DNA of 21,980 nucleotides, taken from assembly GCA_049999725.1 (NCBI GenBank), contig JBNGIS010014992.1:1-21980 (forward strand), given 5' to 3'. The DNA is from Haplomitrium mnioides (lineage: Eukaryota > Marchantiophyta > Haplomitriopsida > Calobryales). This document shows, one piece after another, positions 10,376-19,296 of the stretch. The notes below the pieces were generated by a model, which did not search any database, was not told the DNA's origin, and saw nothing but the letters and a program-made list of their open reading frames with translations. The position numbers and the translations under genes were made by a program. The stretch's first letter is position 1, and each line of letters opens with the position of its first letter.

Positions 10376-11020
10376 TGTTGATGTGTGTGGTCCTATTGAC
10401 CCATCGAGTGGCCCATTTCGATATTTTTTGGTTATAATATGTGCTTCATCAAAGTGGTCACAAGTCTCTTGGCTTTCAACATGAAATTTAGTCCTTGCTA
10501 GAATTCTAACACATATTACGAAATTGAAGGCTCAATTTCTAGATAATTCGATAGCAATTCTAATAGTGGACATTACGAGAAAATTTACATCGAAGACTTT
10601 TGATGATTATTGTATGACCACAAGCATGGATATCCAATACTCAGTAGTGCATGTCCATTTCTAGAATGGCATTGCCAAACAACTAATATGCAACATTCAA
10701 ATGATTGCAAAATCCATGCTACTGCAAACCAAATTGCTGGTTTCTGCTTGGGGTCATGCAGTGTTACATGCTACATCACTATTAAAATATCGACCTTCAT
10801 CATTTCATTTCTAGACTCCTCACCAGCTTACCTTTGAGACTACTCCCAACTTATCTCACCTACAAGTTTTCAGATGCCAAGTCCTTGTACCTATTATGGG
10901 TCTAAAATGGACTAAGATAGGTTCTCAAAGACATAAAAGTATATATAACATCCGCTACTTTGAGCCAAGAACCGCTACTGAGTTCATGTTTCACTTGGTA
11001 GTCAAAAATATTTTTCTTGT
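10376..11020 (+). pseudogene. Ty1/copia integrase core remnant, 3'-truncated
   Basis: Integrase catalytic core (rve fold). The first-Asp motif HVDVCGPIDPSSG starts at about 10376. The second Asp is kept in VDITRKF (about 10567-10590), but the usual Gly-Glu-Phe has become Arg-Lys-Phe. The third acidic residue is replaced by Lys in NGIAKQ (about 10663-10680), so the enzyme is inactive. SAWGHAVLHA (about 10744-10775) and a C-terminal RYFEPRT motif (about 10960) follow, then similarity ends. No reverse transcriptase, RNase H or 3' LTR lies downstream: the element was truncated at about 11020. Confidence 0.75.
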
Positions 11021-11329
11021 GATTTGTTATTGAAAAACATCAATTTTACGTTTGTGATCTTTTTTTTGTAAAGAAAATTGTTTTTTAGAAATACAAATTG
11101 TATATTTTACATTGAGATTATATTTTAAATTTTTTTTATAATAAACACCCTAGAAAACAAGCATTTTGGTTATTGAAATATTTTATTAAAACCTCACATT
11201 ATTGTGAATACACTAAATTCATCAAAAATTTAATAAAACACATATTGTTTTTGAAAAACAATTACTGAAAAACGTGGATGTCTAGTCTGGTATGGACTTT
11301 GAACTTGACTTTGAGCGTTGTAGCTATTA
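11021..11329. other. AT-rich spacer
   Basis: Very AT-rich with poly-A and poly-T runs and no open frame of interest. It separates the truncated copia element from the 37-bp minisatellite. A left terminus of the two-gene element would be expected in or near this stretch, but no terminal inverted repeat was recognised. Confidence 0.4.
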
Positions 11330-11680
11330 AATCCTATGCAAGCATAGACTCCAAACTAGAACTCTAAAGCCTAGGCACGCATAGACTCCAAACGAGAATC
11401 TTAAAGCCTATGTGTGCTTAGACTCTGAACAAGAACAATAAAGCTATGCACGCATGGACTTTGAACTAGAACCCTAAAGCCTTTGCGTGCCAAGACTCTA
11501 AACAAGAACCCTAAAGCCTATGCACGCATAGACTTTGAACGAGAACCCTTTGGCTTATGAGTGCATGGACTCTGAACAATAACCTTAAAGCTTATACCCG
11601 TTTAGACTCCAAACAAGAACTAGAAAGCTTATGTGCGCATAGACTCTAAACAAGGACGTAAAGCCTATATAGCCAAAGAT
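11330..11680. repeat. Minisatellite of 37-bp units with palindromic core (left flank)
   Basis: About nine head-to-tail units of 36-38 bp of the form GCCTATGCACGCATAGACT, then CTGAACAAGAACCCTAAA. Each unit contains the semi-palindromic TATGCACGCATA core followed by GACT. Copies drift at the edges, and two looser copies follow to about 11735. The same core occurs in the right-flank repeat (21123-21380) and in clusters inside the two genes between them. Confidence 0.85.
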
Positions 11681-11879
11681 TGCAAGAGTTCATATGCGCT
11701 TGGACTCCAAGCCCATATGCACAGAGACTCCAAGCCATTCCTAGATTAGCAATTAACTCCAAACCATTCTTAGACTAGCAATTTACTCAAACCATTCTTA
11801 GATGCACCAAATTGAATCATGATGAAATGACTTGAAATGGATTGAGAGTGCAACAAGTTGAAACTTTGTAAAAAAATGA

Positions 11880-11885
11880 TTTATT
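11880..11885 (-). terminator. Polyadenylation signal of the methyltransferase-like gene
   Basis: AATAAA on the minus strand, about 28-60 bases beyond the last in-frame stops of the gene (11945-11943 and 11915-11913), followed by T-rich sequence. Position and sequence fit a plant near-upstream element. Confidence 0.5.
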
Positions 11886-12522
11886 AATGACACAATTTGT
11901 TCAAACAGATGCTCAAGCTCTATCCTCCTTGAGAGGAATTGTCTAATCTAGATCCAAATACTTAGCATCTGCAGCCGCTATAGGGTCCTAGCGAGACTTT
12001 CTAGTCCTAGATATTGCGACAGAGTCACCGGTAGCACCTGTAGTACCAAGAGGAACAAGTTCCTTGTGGTATGTATAAACTACTTGTGACTCAATCATAT
12101 CAGATGGTAAAGAAGCCATCATCAAAACCCTCTAAAGAATGTAGATAGACTAACATCTATCATATTCCACTGCAATATAGTTTTGCATCAGTTTTAAAGC
12201 ACAAACAAGGCCTACGCCAGACTTAGAGCAAAGATCTAGGATCCAATCCTGCTCTATAGACAAATGGTCGATGAAAATTTTATAAAAAACCTGCGACTTC
12301 TGATAAACATTGACAAAAACATCATCTCACCAATGTTTAAGTTTTGCAGAAACTGCAGGACAACTAAAAACACTATGCATGATTTGCCAAGGAAGTCTAG
12401 TCGCAAGAGTAGGTTGCAAATTAAAAAGCTTCATGCTCCTCTTCCCTTCTTTCATTCAATAGCCCATAATCCAATATTCGTGGGCATGTGTGATTTTGGG
12501 ACCACCACAATGATGAATGTTG

Positions 12523-12622
12523 CTTTTGTCCTTGTAAAAAGAAAAACAAACGAATCAAACATTGTAACCAATGTGCAAGAAAAGGAAAAAAGAGAAATTA
12601 AAAAAAAAAAAAAAAAACTTAC
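12523..12622 (-). other. Intron 3 of the methyltransferase-like gene
   Basis: On the minus strand, donor TTTG|GTAAGTT (12622-12621), a poly-T tract of about 20, and an acceptor at AAAAG|C (12524-12523) or at ACAAG|G (12532-12531). The first acceptor joins the CAIDHDI frame of exon 3 to the CGGP frame of exon 4 in phase. Length is about 92-100 bp, normal for plants. Confidence 0.6.
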
Positions 12623-13179
12623 CAAATGTCGTGGTCGATTGCACAACAAACTTCCAAAAGGGAATCCTTGATGATGCCAAATTGTTGCGATGAGTGAATA
12701 ATACCAAAAGACCAAAATCCGATGTTGTAGTTGCCGCAAAAGATGAAACCATGTCAAAAATGTCATGTATTGAAAATGGTTCAGAATCATCATGCTTACA
12801 TTCCTTAAGGTTGCAACCATAAGGAATATCTGCAATAGCCAAAGTGAAACACCCAGATTTCACCAAGCCCTTCAGCTGTTGAGCGATAGCCTCCCCGTAG
12901 ACTTGGTAAAATGCCATGTTGAGACCATCAACACAAGACATTAAATCCTCTTCCTCTTCTCTCACAACTCCTTCAATTGTAAGAGATGCAACACTACTTT
13001 GCTGCCTTGCTTTCCACTCTCTAGCCTTTTGGCAGTAAAGAAGAAAAGATGGATGATAGGAAACTAGAGTGGGAGTCTGGTCCTGATCTTCTGAGGCTTC
13101 TTTGACCCCTGATATTTTTCGACCTTTTGCAAGTGCTGTCAATTTTTGAGACCAGCTGCCATTTGAAAGTTTTGTCCCC
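12623..13179 (-). pseudogene. Exon 3: catalytic-motif exon (DIPY) of the methyltransferase
   Basis: This exon bears KSGCFTLAIADIPYGCNLKE, in which D-I-P-Y-G matches the motif IV (D/N/S)-P-P-(Y/W) catalytic loop with the first Pro replaced by Ile. An acidic HDD follows, as does an alpha/beta segment (MVSSFAATTTSDFGLLV). The reading frame then moves to QFGIIKDSLLEVCC near 12700, a one-base shift. A second shift lies in the G run at 13106-13109, where dropping one G joins the FKWQLVSKI frame to the VKEASEDQ frame. The DIPY frame itself is uninterrupted. Confidence 0.65.
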
Positions 13180-13593
13180 CTACACAAAGAAAAAACAGAA
13201 AACATTATAAAGAGACAAAAAAATTATATGCTAGAGAGGGACATTGAATTCCAGACGTGCATGGACTTAGCATTACCTGTGCGCAGGGACTTTTTTTTCA
13301 TAACAAAGGTTTAGGGTCAATGCGTGCATGGACTGCGAAGTCTATGCTTGCAGTGGCATTAAAGTCCATGCACGCATGGACTTTGCATTACTTGCGCGCA
13401 TGGACATCGAAGTCCATGCGCACATGGACTTCGCATTACCTACACGCTTGGATAATAAAATCCATGCACGCATGGACTTCAAAGTCTAGGCGCGCATTGA
13501 CCCTAAACCTTTTTTTATGAAAACAAAGGACAACTTACAATAAATTCAATGCAACTCCAGAAAAAAGAAAGTGATGTGGAAAGAAGAACTTAC
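13180..13593 (-). other. Intron 2, containing a foldback palindromic repeat
   Basis: Donor TTTTG|GTAAGTTC and acceptor TTTGTGTAG|GGG on the minus strand. The intron is 414 bp, more than half of it being the inverted-repeat block 13291-13523. Confidence 0.65.
13255..13523. repeat. Foldback block: 30-bp terminal inverted repeats around GCGCGC cores
   Basis: Left arm 13293-13324 (TTTTCATAA, then AAAGGTTTAGGGTCAATGCG) matches the reverse complement of the right arm 13493-13523 with one indel and one mismatch. Between them lie about six copies of the CCATGCGCGCATGGAC-type palindrome (about 13325-13490), each beside an AAGTC/GACTT pair and often CATTACC. Two further copies lie just outside the left arm (13255-13290). 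The whole block could fold into one long imperfect hairpin. It resembles a MITE-like or snap-back element, but no target duplication was identified. Confidence 0.7.
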
Positions 13594-15052
13594 CAAAAGC
13601 TTCTTAAAGCTTGAATAGAGCGCAACCCTCTTGTACTTCTCAGTGTGGAGAGGGTACTCCTCTCTTGCCTCCTCCCAAATGCTGCAATAAACCTCTAAAC
13701 AAAAACTTTTAATCATAGCTGCCAAAACTTTATGTCTCTCTACCTCCTAAGACATTTTCGTTCATTGAAAGCTCTCCGGCTTCCACTTGCTTCAAAATTG
13801 CAACCTTCACCTTGTCAGGATGACCCTGAAAGGACCTCCAAGGTGTCCACTTCATGTCCTCCATTCTCAGCAATCCTTTGGCCTTTGGCTTCTGGCCTTT
13901 GACTGTGTTCTTCTCCCACATCGAAAAAATGCTTTGTTGTAGATCTCAGAGCTCCCCACTTCTAAACGTGAGCTGGAACTAGTTGTCCTGAGAGGTTATC
14001 GGCTTTTCAAGAGTTGACTTGGGCTTTATCTCCAAGGTTTCCATCACCAACTCTCTTTTCAAATTTTAGGATGAAACCATCCCACTCTCTACAAATCTTT
14101 GATGCCAATATTCGACCTTCTGAATAGAGGTTATTTCCAGCGTGTACCTCTGGTTGTAATTGTCATCAGTAGCAAAAATGTGGGTCTCTGTTGGTGTAAG
14201 GCCCACGTAGACATAGCAATTGCAGAGCAATAATGTCGGGTTCTTCGCTCCATATTTTGTGATTAACAACGGCCTTGTTGTAGCATTGTGATTGCCTCTC
14301 GCAATCTCATATCGATACTTGTTAGGGTTCCTAATACTGAACTCTAACGTATCCTTTAACTCACACTTCGGGTGCACAACCATAATGAAAAAAATATGCA
14401 CATACATGTTAGTGAGCAGTCTTTACACTAGAAGCTAAACAAAATTCTCTTTCAATCTTCTAATCTGGAATGGACCCCAGTTGTCAATTCCAGGTTTAGG
14501 TATACTCAAATTCTCCAGCCTTATTGTGATTGTTTCTTCATGGACTCTGCATCGCTTGATTGAAGACTCCCTTACTTTTCTCTTGTCTTCCTCAAACACT
14601 GTTTGAGGGTCCACCTACTCCCTTTCATGAAAAGTTCGCAACCCCTTGTGGGACTTCCTTTTAGATCTTGATGTTGGAGCTTGAAATGGTTATGGCTTTG
14701 ATTCTTGCCTCGAGTTGCTTGGTGATGAAGACAAGGAGGCAAAAAAAATAGACTTTGCTATAGATTCAGAGGGGGCCGGCTCCTTAATGACCGGTTTTGG
14801 TGCAAGCTTTTTCTTCTTGGCAATGGGTTTCTTCTTTTTCGAAGCCTCAATTAGCTCAACCTTCTTTCTTTTCTTTTGGGTAGAAGAGCCTGCCATGTGA
14901 ATTGAGAATGTTGTTGCGCTCGGATGTGGTATCAATTGTTGAATATTGACGCTCTGTTTGGGCTTCAGAATCTTGATATGAATGGCCAATTTAATAAAGT
15001 CGCGCTCGATGCACTTTGCGCCTTTGTAGTTATCCATGAAATCCGCGTGAAA

Positions 15053-15598
15053 CTAAATGAACTGAAAACAAAACAAAAAACAATTAAACATAAGACTCAA
15101 CATTCACTACATGCAGAGACTCTAATAGCATTACGCTCGTGCAAGCACAAGGGAGTCCATGCGCTCATGGACTTGGGAGTCCAAGAGCGCAAGGACTCCC
15201 AAATCCTAGCGTGTAGGGACTCCAAAGTCCATGCGCGCATGGATGATGGGAGTCCATGCGAGCATGGAGTCTTGGGGTCCAGGCGTACAGGGACTCCCAA
15301 GTCCCTGCACACATGGACCCCTAAGTCCTTGCGTGGTTGAACCCTTGGACTCCATGCTCGCATGGACTCCCATCGTCCATGCGCGCATGGACTTGGAAGT
15401 CTAGCAGCGCAAGGACTCCCAAGTTCTAACACGCATGGACGATAGGAGTCCATGCGAGCATGGACTTTGGAGTTCTAGCATGCAAGGACTTGGGAGTTCA
15501 TGTGCGCTTGGACCTTGGGACTCCATGCTCGTATGGACTCTTTGGGAGTTGAGACTAAGTAAAGAAGCAAACAAAAGGAAAAGGATTTTAGAATTTAC
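15053..15598 (-). other. Intron 1 of the methyltransferase-like gene
   Basis: Donor AAG|GTAAAT (15598-15597) and acceptor CATTTAG|TTTCAC (15054-15053). Both sides are phase 0, and the alternative acceptor nine bases upstream would put a stop in frame. The 546-bp intron is mostly the 24-bp palindromic minisatellite. Confidence 0.7.
15140..15550. repeat. Minisatellite of about 24-bp palindromic units in intron 1
   Basis: About 16 units, with core positions near 15160, 15183, 15208, 15231, 15256, 15281, 15305, 15329, 15353, 15379, 15402, 15427, 15452, 15476, 15500 and 15523. The best copies read AGTCCATGCGCGCATGGACT, a perfect 20-bp palindrome. Separators are TGGG or CCCA types. Variants often change both arms (for example TCCA...TGGA versus TCCT...GGGA), so symmetry is partly kept. 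Confidence 0.85.
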
Positions 15599-15958
15599 CT
15601 TGCCATCTTCCTTTGCGTCTTGAAGATGTTTCACAAAAATGTTCTTCTCCTTCATTTTGGAAAAAGCAAATCGTTTGCGATTTGCACTATAAAGGGTAAT
15701 TGCATCTTGGGACTGCAAAAGCAACCCGATATTGGCTTTCTTACCATCTCGAATCATGGTGATTTGGACTAGTAGACCCAAATTGAACTTTTCAATTTCA
15801 CCGAAAAAAAGGAAAAGATGTTGATCAGGGTCTTTCAAAGAACAGTAATTTACTACCCAATTCCACTCAAGTTTTTCAGGCTCCAAAGCTTTGACAACAT
15901 CCAAATACTTGTACGGCTTTGGTTGAGAAGGGCAGGAAACATTTCCTTGACATGCCAT

Positions 15959-16342
15959 TCTCAAGATGTTAGAGAAAAGTCAAATATGAGGTAGAAAATG
16001 TAATGAACAAAAGTTCAGAAATCTCTAAAGGCCGGAAATGGAAATGGAATTTTTATAGCTAAATTTCAAAAAATGCCTTTGCCTTTACCTGCCAAAAAAT
16101 GATTTGCAGAGCCTTTGACACGTAGGCTCTCCTGATGCAAGAAAAAAAAAAGTTAGTATATAAACCATTGCTCATTTTCATATTTCCAATTTATTTTTTT
16201 TACATTTTCTTCTTAAAAAGATCCCAATTTTGTTGTTTTGCAAAAAAATGACAAAAACACATTTTTTAGGTGTGATGTAAGAGGTTCATAATATTTGTTA
16301 AAATAATTCCTTGAAGTACTTGAAATTTAGACATCATTTTCA
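15959..16342. promoter_or_regulatory. Shared divergent promoter of the two-gene element
   Basis: The 384 bp between the two start codons contain one TATA box for each direction. The minus-strand TATAAAA is at 16057-16051, 93 bases before the ATG at 15958. The plus-strand TATATAAA is at 16157-16164, 179 bases before the ATG at 16343. The two are about 100 bp apart. Midway lies the perfect 7-bp dyad AGAGCCT...AGGCTCT (16108-16130) around an ACACGT core of G-box type. This arrangement suggests joint control of both genes. Confidence 0.6.
16108..16130. promoter_or_regulatory. Operator-like dyad between the two TATA boxes
   Basis: Perfect inverted repeat AGAGCCT / AGGCTCT with a 9-base spacer TTGACACGT. 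It sits 51 bp from the minus-strand TATA box and 27 bp from the plus-strand one. A protein-binding role is inferred only from symmetry and position. Confidence 0.4.
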
Positions 16343-16563
16343 ATGGCTGGAGTTTTTAAAAGCAAGAAGAGGTTAGAGTTTCAAGATTCATCTTCACTTA
16401 AAAGTGTTACTTTTGACAAACAGGTTGACATTTGTTCAAATGGCAATTATTTGGAGTTAAGCGATGGAGTACCAAAAGTATCAAGTGTGATGGCGAGTAT
16501 ATTAGGGAAAAATATGACTTCTGTTGAATCATATAGCTTTGCCTAAAAAGATCAAGAAGGTGA

Positions 16564-16713
16564 ACTCCATGCGCGCATAGGGTAAGGGACTCAACTCCAT
16601 GTGTGCATAGGGTCAAGGAGTGAATCCAATGCATGCATAGGATTAACGACTAAACAATTTGTGCGCAAAGGATCAAAGAGGGAACTCACTGCTTGCAGAG
16701 AATTAAAGAAACA
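16564..16713 (+). repeat. In-frame 30-bp repeat inside the transposase coding region
   Basis: Five units of exactly 30 bp: CTCCATGCGCGCATAGGG..., CTCCATGTGTGCATAGGG..., TCCAATGCATGCATAGGA..., CAATTTGTGCGCAAAGGA... and CTCACTGCTTGCAGAGAA.... They carry the same palindromic core as the intronic and flanking repeats. Since 30 is a multiple of three, they add ten residues per unit without changing the frame that continues on both sides. One unit now holds a TAA. Confidence 0.8.
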
Positions 16714-18035
16714 ATCTTCATCTAGCACAAGATCTTTGTTGCCTTTCAAGCGGCCGAAGTTGAATCTTTCTTTTGAGCATTCCAAAATATCAGAAAAAAA
16801 GGTTCAAAACAAAAATTCCAGACGGTTACAAACCTTTCTTCATCCACATATGAGGGAGACTTCGATATTCATGATCAAAGTGTGTTTGTTCATAACACAA
16901 AAAGCATACAATTTGTGGAATAGTTTAAATTTTTAAGATAAGCCACTCTCCCTGATAGAACCACTCAAACAATGATTGATTTCATTTCAAGTTACACCTC
17001 ACAAAGAGATTGGGACATCTGAAACAAACGAAATTCTTTTGGAGGAGTCCTCATATGATAGTTTGGAAAATGATTCTAGCAAAGAGTCTCAATTAATCAA
17101 CATTTCTTTGGAGATATTGCCAAGAGCACAGATTTTATTACAAAAAATATTTCCTTCTAATCAAGATATTGATCAAGATTCGGTTTTGAAATGGTGCAGT
17201 TCTCCTAATTCCTAGGAAAAAATTCATGTCTCGAAAATATTCTACAACGAAACAAACAATGTTTACGATGACAACCAAGATCTTCAAGATGAATTATCTT
17301 CTATTGTTGGATTCGCTTATGGACTGAATCATCCAGCATAACATAAAAATTCTTTGTTTAAGCCAAAACCCAAACGAGTAAACACCTTACGCAAAACTTT
17401 TTCTAGAAAGTCCATCATGACGAGAGCTTTGTGAAGAAAAAGCTCCATCCAATGTCAATTTCTAAATTGAAGAGAATTTCTTATTGTCAAAATAATTTCT
17501 TGTCGTTGTGCAATACTAACTTTTTGAAAACTGTGAGAGAAACGTACTTTCGACAAAGCATGAAGGATCAAGATATCACACTTCAGTGGGGAATACTAAG
17601 AAAAGACTCTGATGTTGAGAATCGGTTTACATTGCTTAGTGGAATCCTTGTCTGTCGAAGAGTCTTTAAATTAATATTAGCAGTAGGGAATGATAGAATC
17701 CAAAGGATTCAAAATCTCAAAAACGTAGATCTTAGAGGCATTTTTGGAAAAAGAGAACTATCTACTAAATGATTTTTTGTGCGCGAGTGGATGGACAACA
17801 TTTTCTAGAGACATTGCAAGAGAAGGCCCACTCACGAAGTGTATAACTTGCTTGATAATTTTACAGAATGGGAAGTTTATGACTACTACACAACTTATTT
17901 GAAAGATAAAGATCGTCTTTGTATTACTAGTTTCTCAAGTTCTACAAAACATTGGAGAACTAATTTTCCAAATGTAAAAATTTTAGAACGCAATAGATTT
18001 GTTGTTTGTGAAACATGCGAAGAAATACAATAAAG

Positions 18036-18796
18036 GTAACAAATTTTCTTCTCTTTTGACACCATTGGCTAGTCTATTCTCTTTTTTCTAGACTCAAATC
18101 CTAGCTCTAGAGATGTTATGTTTTCTCAACTTATAGCCAAAAGATAATTTTTTCCGTGAAGTTTTTTAGCAAAGAAGACTTGAGTCAAATAATTCTTAGC
18201 AAGTTGAGTTGTGAGAAGAGTGGTTATGCTTTCATAGACTCTGTTGTTTTATATTTCATATTTAACCTTGTCTGAAGTTGAATAAAGCCAAAAAATGAAT
18301 TTGACTCTTGGTGGTGACCTTAGTCTTGCAACAAGTTTTGTTTTGGTTTCTTTAAATGAAGAGCCATTATAAAACAAAATTTGAAAGAATGGTTTTGTTG
18401 TTTGCAAATCCTATGCGCGCATGGGATTTGTTCTTATTTCTTTTAAAACTTGTCGCGACAATAGTTACAACAAGCCATGATATTGGTGTTGTTGTATTGG
18501 TCTTATGTGCGCATACGATCAGTTGTTGTCTCTACTCATCCTAAATGCTCAAACAATGTGTTCTGGTACCCTTTGTTTGGAAATCTTGTTTTTTTCTTTT
18601 CCAAAAAAATATTCCTTTTTTCAATGTGCCTAAAGTTTATTTCTAATCTTTTACAAAGTGTTTTGTTTCTATAAATTCAAACATTTGTTCAAAAGTACTT
18701 GAATGTTTATGGCACCTCAGGTTGTGTTTTGAAGTTACAAGTATCAACATATGTTTTACTAAACTACTTTTATGTCCTTGCTTTGTGATAATGCAG
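18036..18796 (+). other. Intron of the transposase-like gene
   Basis: Donor AAAG|GTAAC and acceptor GATAATGCAG|TC, T-rich throughout. Joining the exons leaves a one-base phase mismatch, so either an indel has occurred or a neighbouring splice site was used. The intron holds two palindromic cores (18405-18430 and about 18504-18523). Confidence 0.55.
18405..18430. repeat. 26-bp palindrome with GCGCGC core in the intron
   Basis: CAAATCC, then TATGCGCGCATG, then GGATTTG: a 26-bp palindrome with a single mismatched pair, the same core as the clusters elsewhere in the element. A weaker copy lies at about 18504-18523 (TTATGTGCGCATACG). Confidence 0.75.
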
Positions 18797-19155
18797 TCAA
18801 ATATAATCGCCAATTGTTTCTTCATCATGATCAACAAATGAAAGAAATATCAAAACTTGCAAACCATCGAAGAAAATGCTATGTCAATGGTCAAAAGTAC
18901 TTTAAAATTATCATTAATAGAATGGATCAGAAGAAAACTATTATTCTACATTGGCTTTTGCCACACAAAAACCTTGATAAAGATTGTTTAGTGGGTGTGC
19001 ATGTTGTTGGTGCCTTAATATTCAATCATGCTCTTTCTTCGAAGGTCTTTTTAATATACAGAAACTTGAGAAGCAATTCTAATTTGACAGTTATTGTGCT
19101 CAACAAAATATTATGTTACTTTGAAGGACCGCTACCTCCAACTTTTTATCTTTAG

Positions 19156-19296
19156 TTAGACAATACGACACGAGAGAATAAGAATTCTATCATATTTGGA
19201 TATCTTAGTCTCCTTATTGCCAAGAATGTTTTTTGAAAAATCAAGATGGGATTTCTCATGGTTGGCCAAACTCATGATCAAATCGATCAAATGTTC
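19156..19296 (+). pseudogene. Core catalytic-like motifs of the transposase
   Basis: The two strongest signature blocks of the plus-strand gene are here: Leu-Asp-Asn-x5-Glu-Asn-Lys-Asn at 19156-19185, and Gly-Phe-Leu-x-Val-Gly-x-Thr-His-x2-Ile-Asp-Gln-Met-Phe at 19249-19296. They are joined by a hydrophobic segment (FGYLSLLIAKNVF). A TAG directly before LDN (19153-19155) and a TGA before KIKMGF (about 19231) break the frame; both are one transition away from common codons. Confidence 0.7.

Larger units (their letters stand above)
11913..15958 (-). pseudogene. Multi-exon DNA amino-methyltransferase-like gene, decayed
   Basis: Inferred exons on the minus strand: exon 1 15958-15599 (ATG; ends AAG before GTAAAT, phase 0); exon 2 15052-13594 (after TTTAG; ends before GTAAG); exon 3 13179-12623; exon 4 12522 to the stop at 11943 or 11913. 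Exon 1 gives an unrecognised 120-residue globular region starting MACQGN. Exon 2 has a Lys-rich, NLS-like stretch (about 14895-14800) and a conserved-looking Trp/Tyr-rich region. Exon 3 has ADIPYG (12817-12834), the motif IV position of amino-methyltransferases. Exon 4 has HCGGP.ITHAHEYWIMGY, then WILDLCSKSGVGL (about 12246-12209) followed by a VEYDR motif. Together these are the AdoMet-binding motif I region. Motif IV before motif I is the beta-class order, which includes N6-adenine and N4-cytosine enzymes. At least 12 nonsense codons and three frameshifts make it a pseudogene. Fold assignment is fairly sure; target base is unknown. Confidence 0.68.

Noticed and set aside
11021-11329. Terminal inverted repeats of the two-gene element (searched against 21381-21980)
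   Set aside because: No convincing inverted match was seen by eye; the right end may lie beyond the window. A computed inverted-repeat search with flanking sequence would decide.
12264-12671. A 135-codon plus-strand ORF
   Set aside because: It is antisense to exons 3-4 and intron 3 of the methyltransferase-like gene and contains the antisense of the poly-T tract.
13695-13743. A GT...AG intron in exon 2 of the methyltransferase-like gene
   Set aside because: It would be only 49 bp. Reading through with one extra G removed at 13746-13747 gives an open coding stretch (ERHKVLAAMIKSFCLEVYC), so a one-base frameshift explains it better.
14355-14440. A possible short intron with a CTCACTAAC branch-like site, explaining stops at 14435 and 14423
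   Set aside because: Left unresolved and not annotated: the donor is weak (GTTTAG) and the frame is the same on both sides, so two simple nonsense codons are as likely.
15097-15453. Minus-strand and plus-strand ORFs of Ser/Pro/His/Arg-rich composition over the 24-bp repeat
   Set aside because: They translate the palindromic minisatellite inside intron 1; similar frames occur on both strands because the unit is palindromic.
15140-15550. A CRISPR-like array (regular short repeats)
   Set aside because: Spacers are only a few bases, repeats are palindromic and drifting, and the context is a plant intron.
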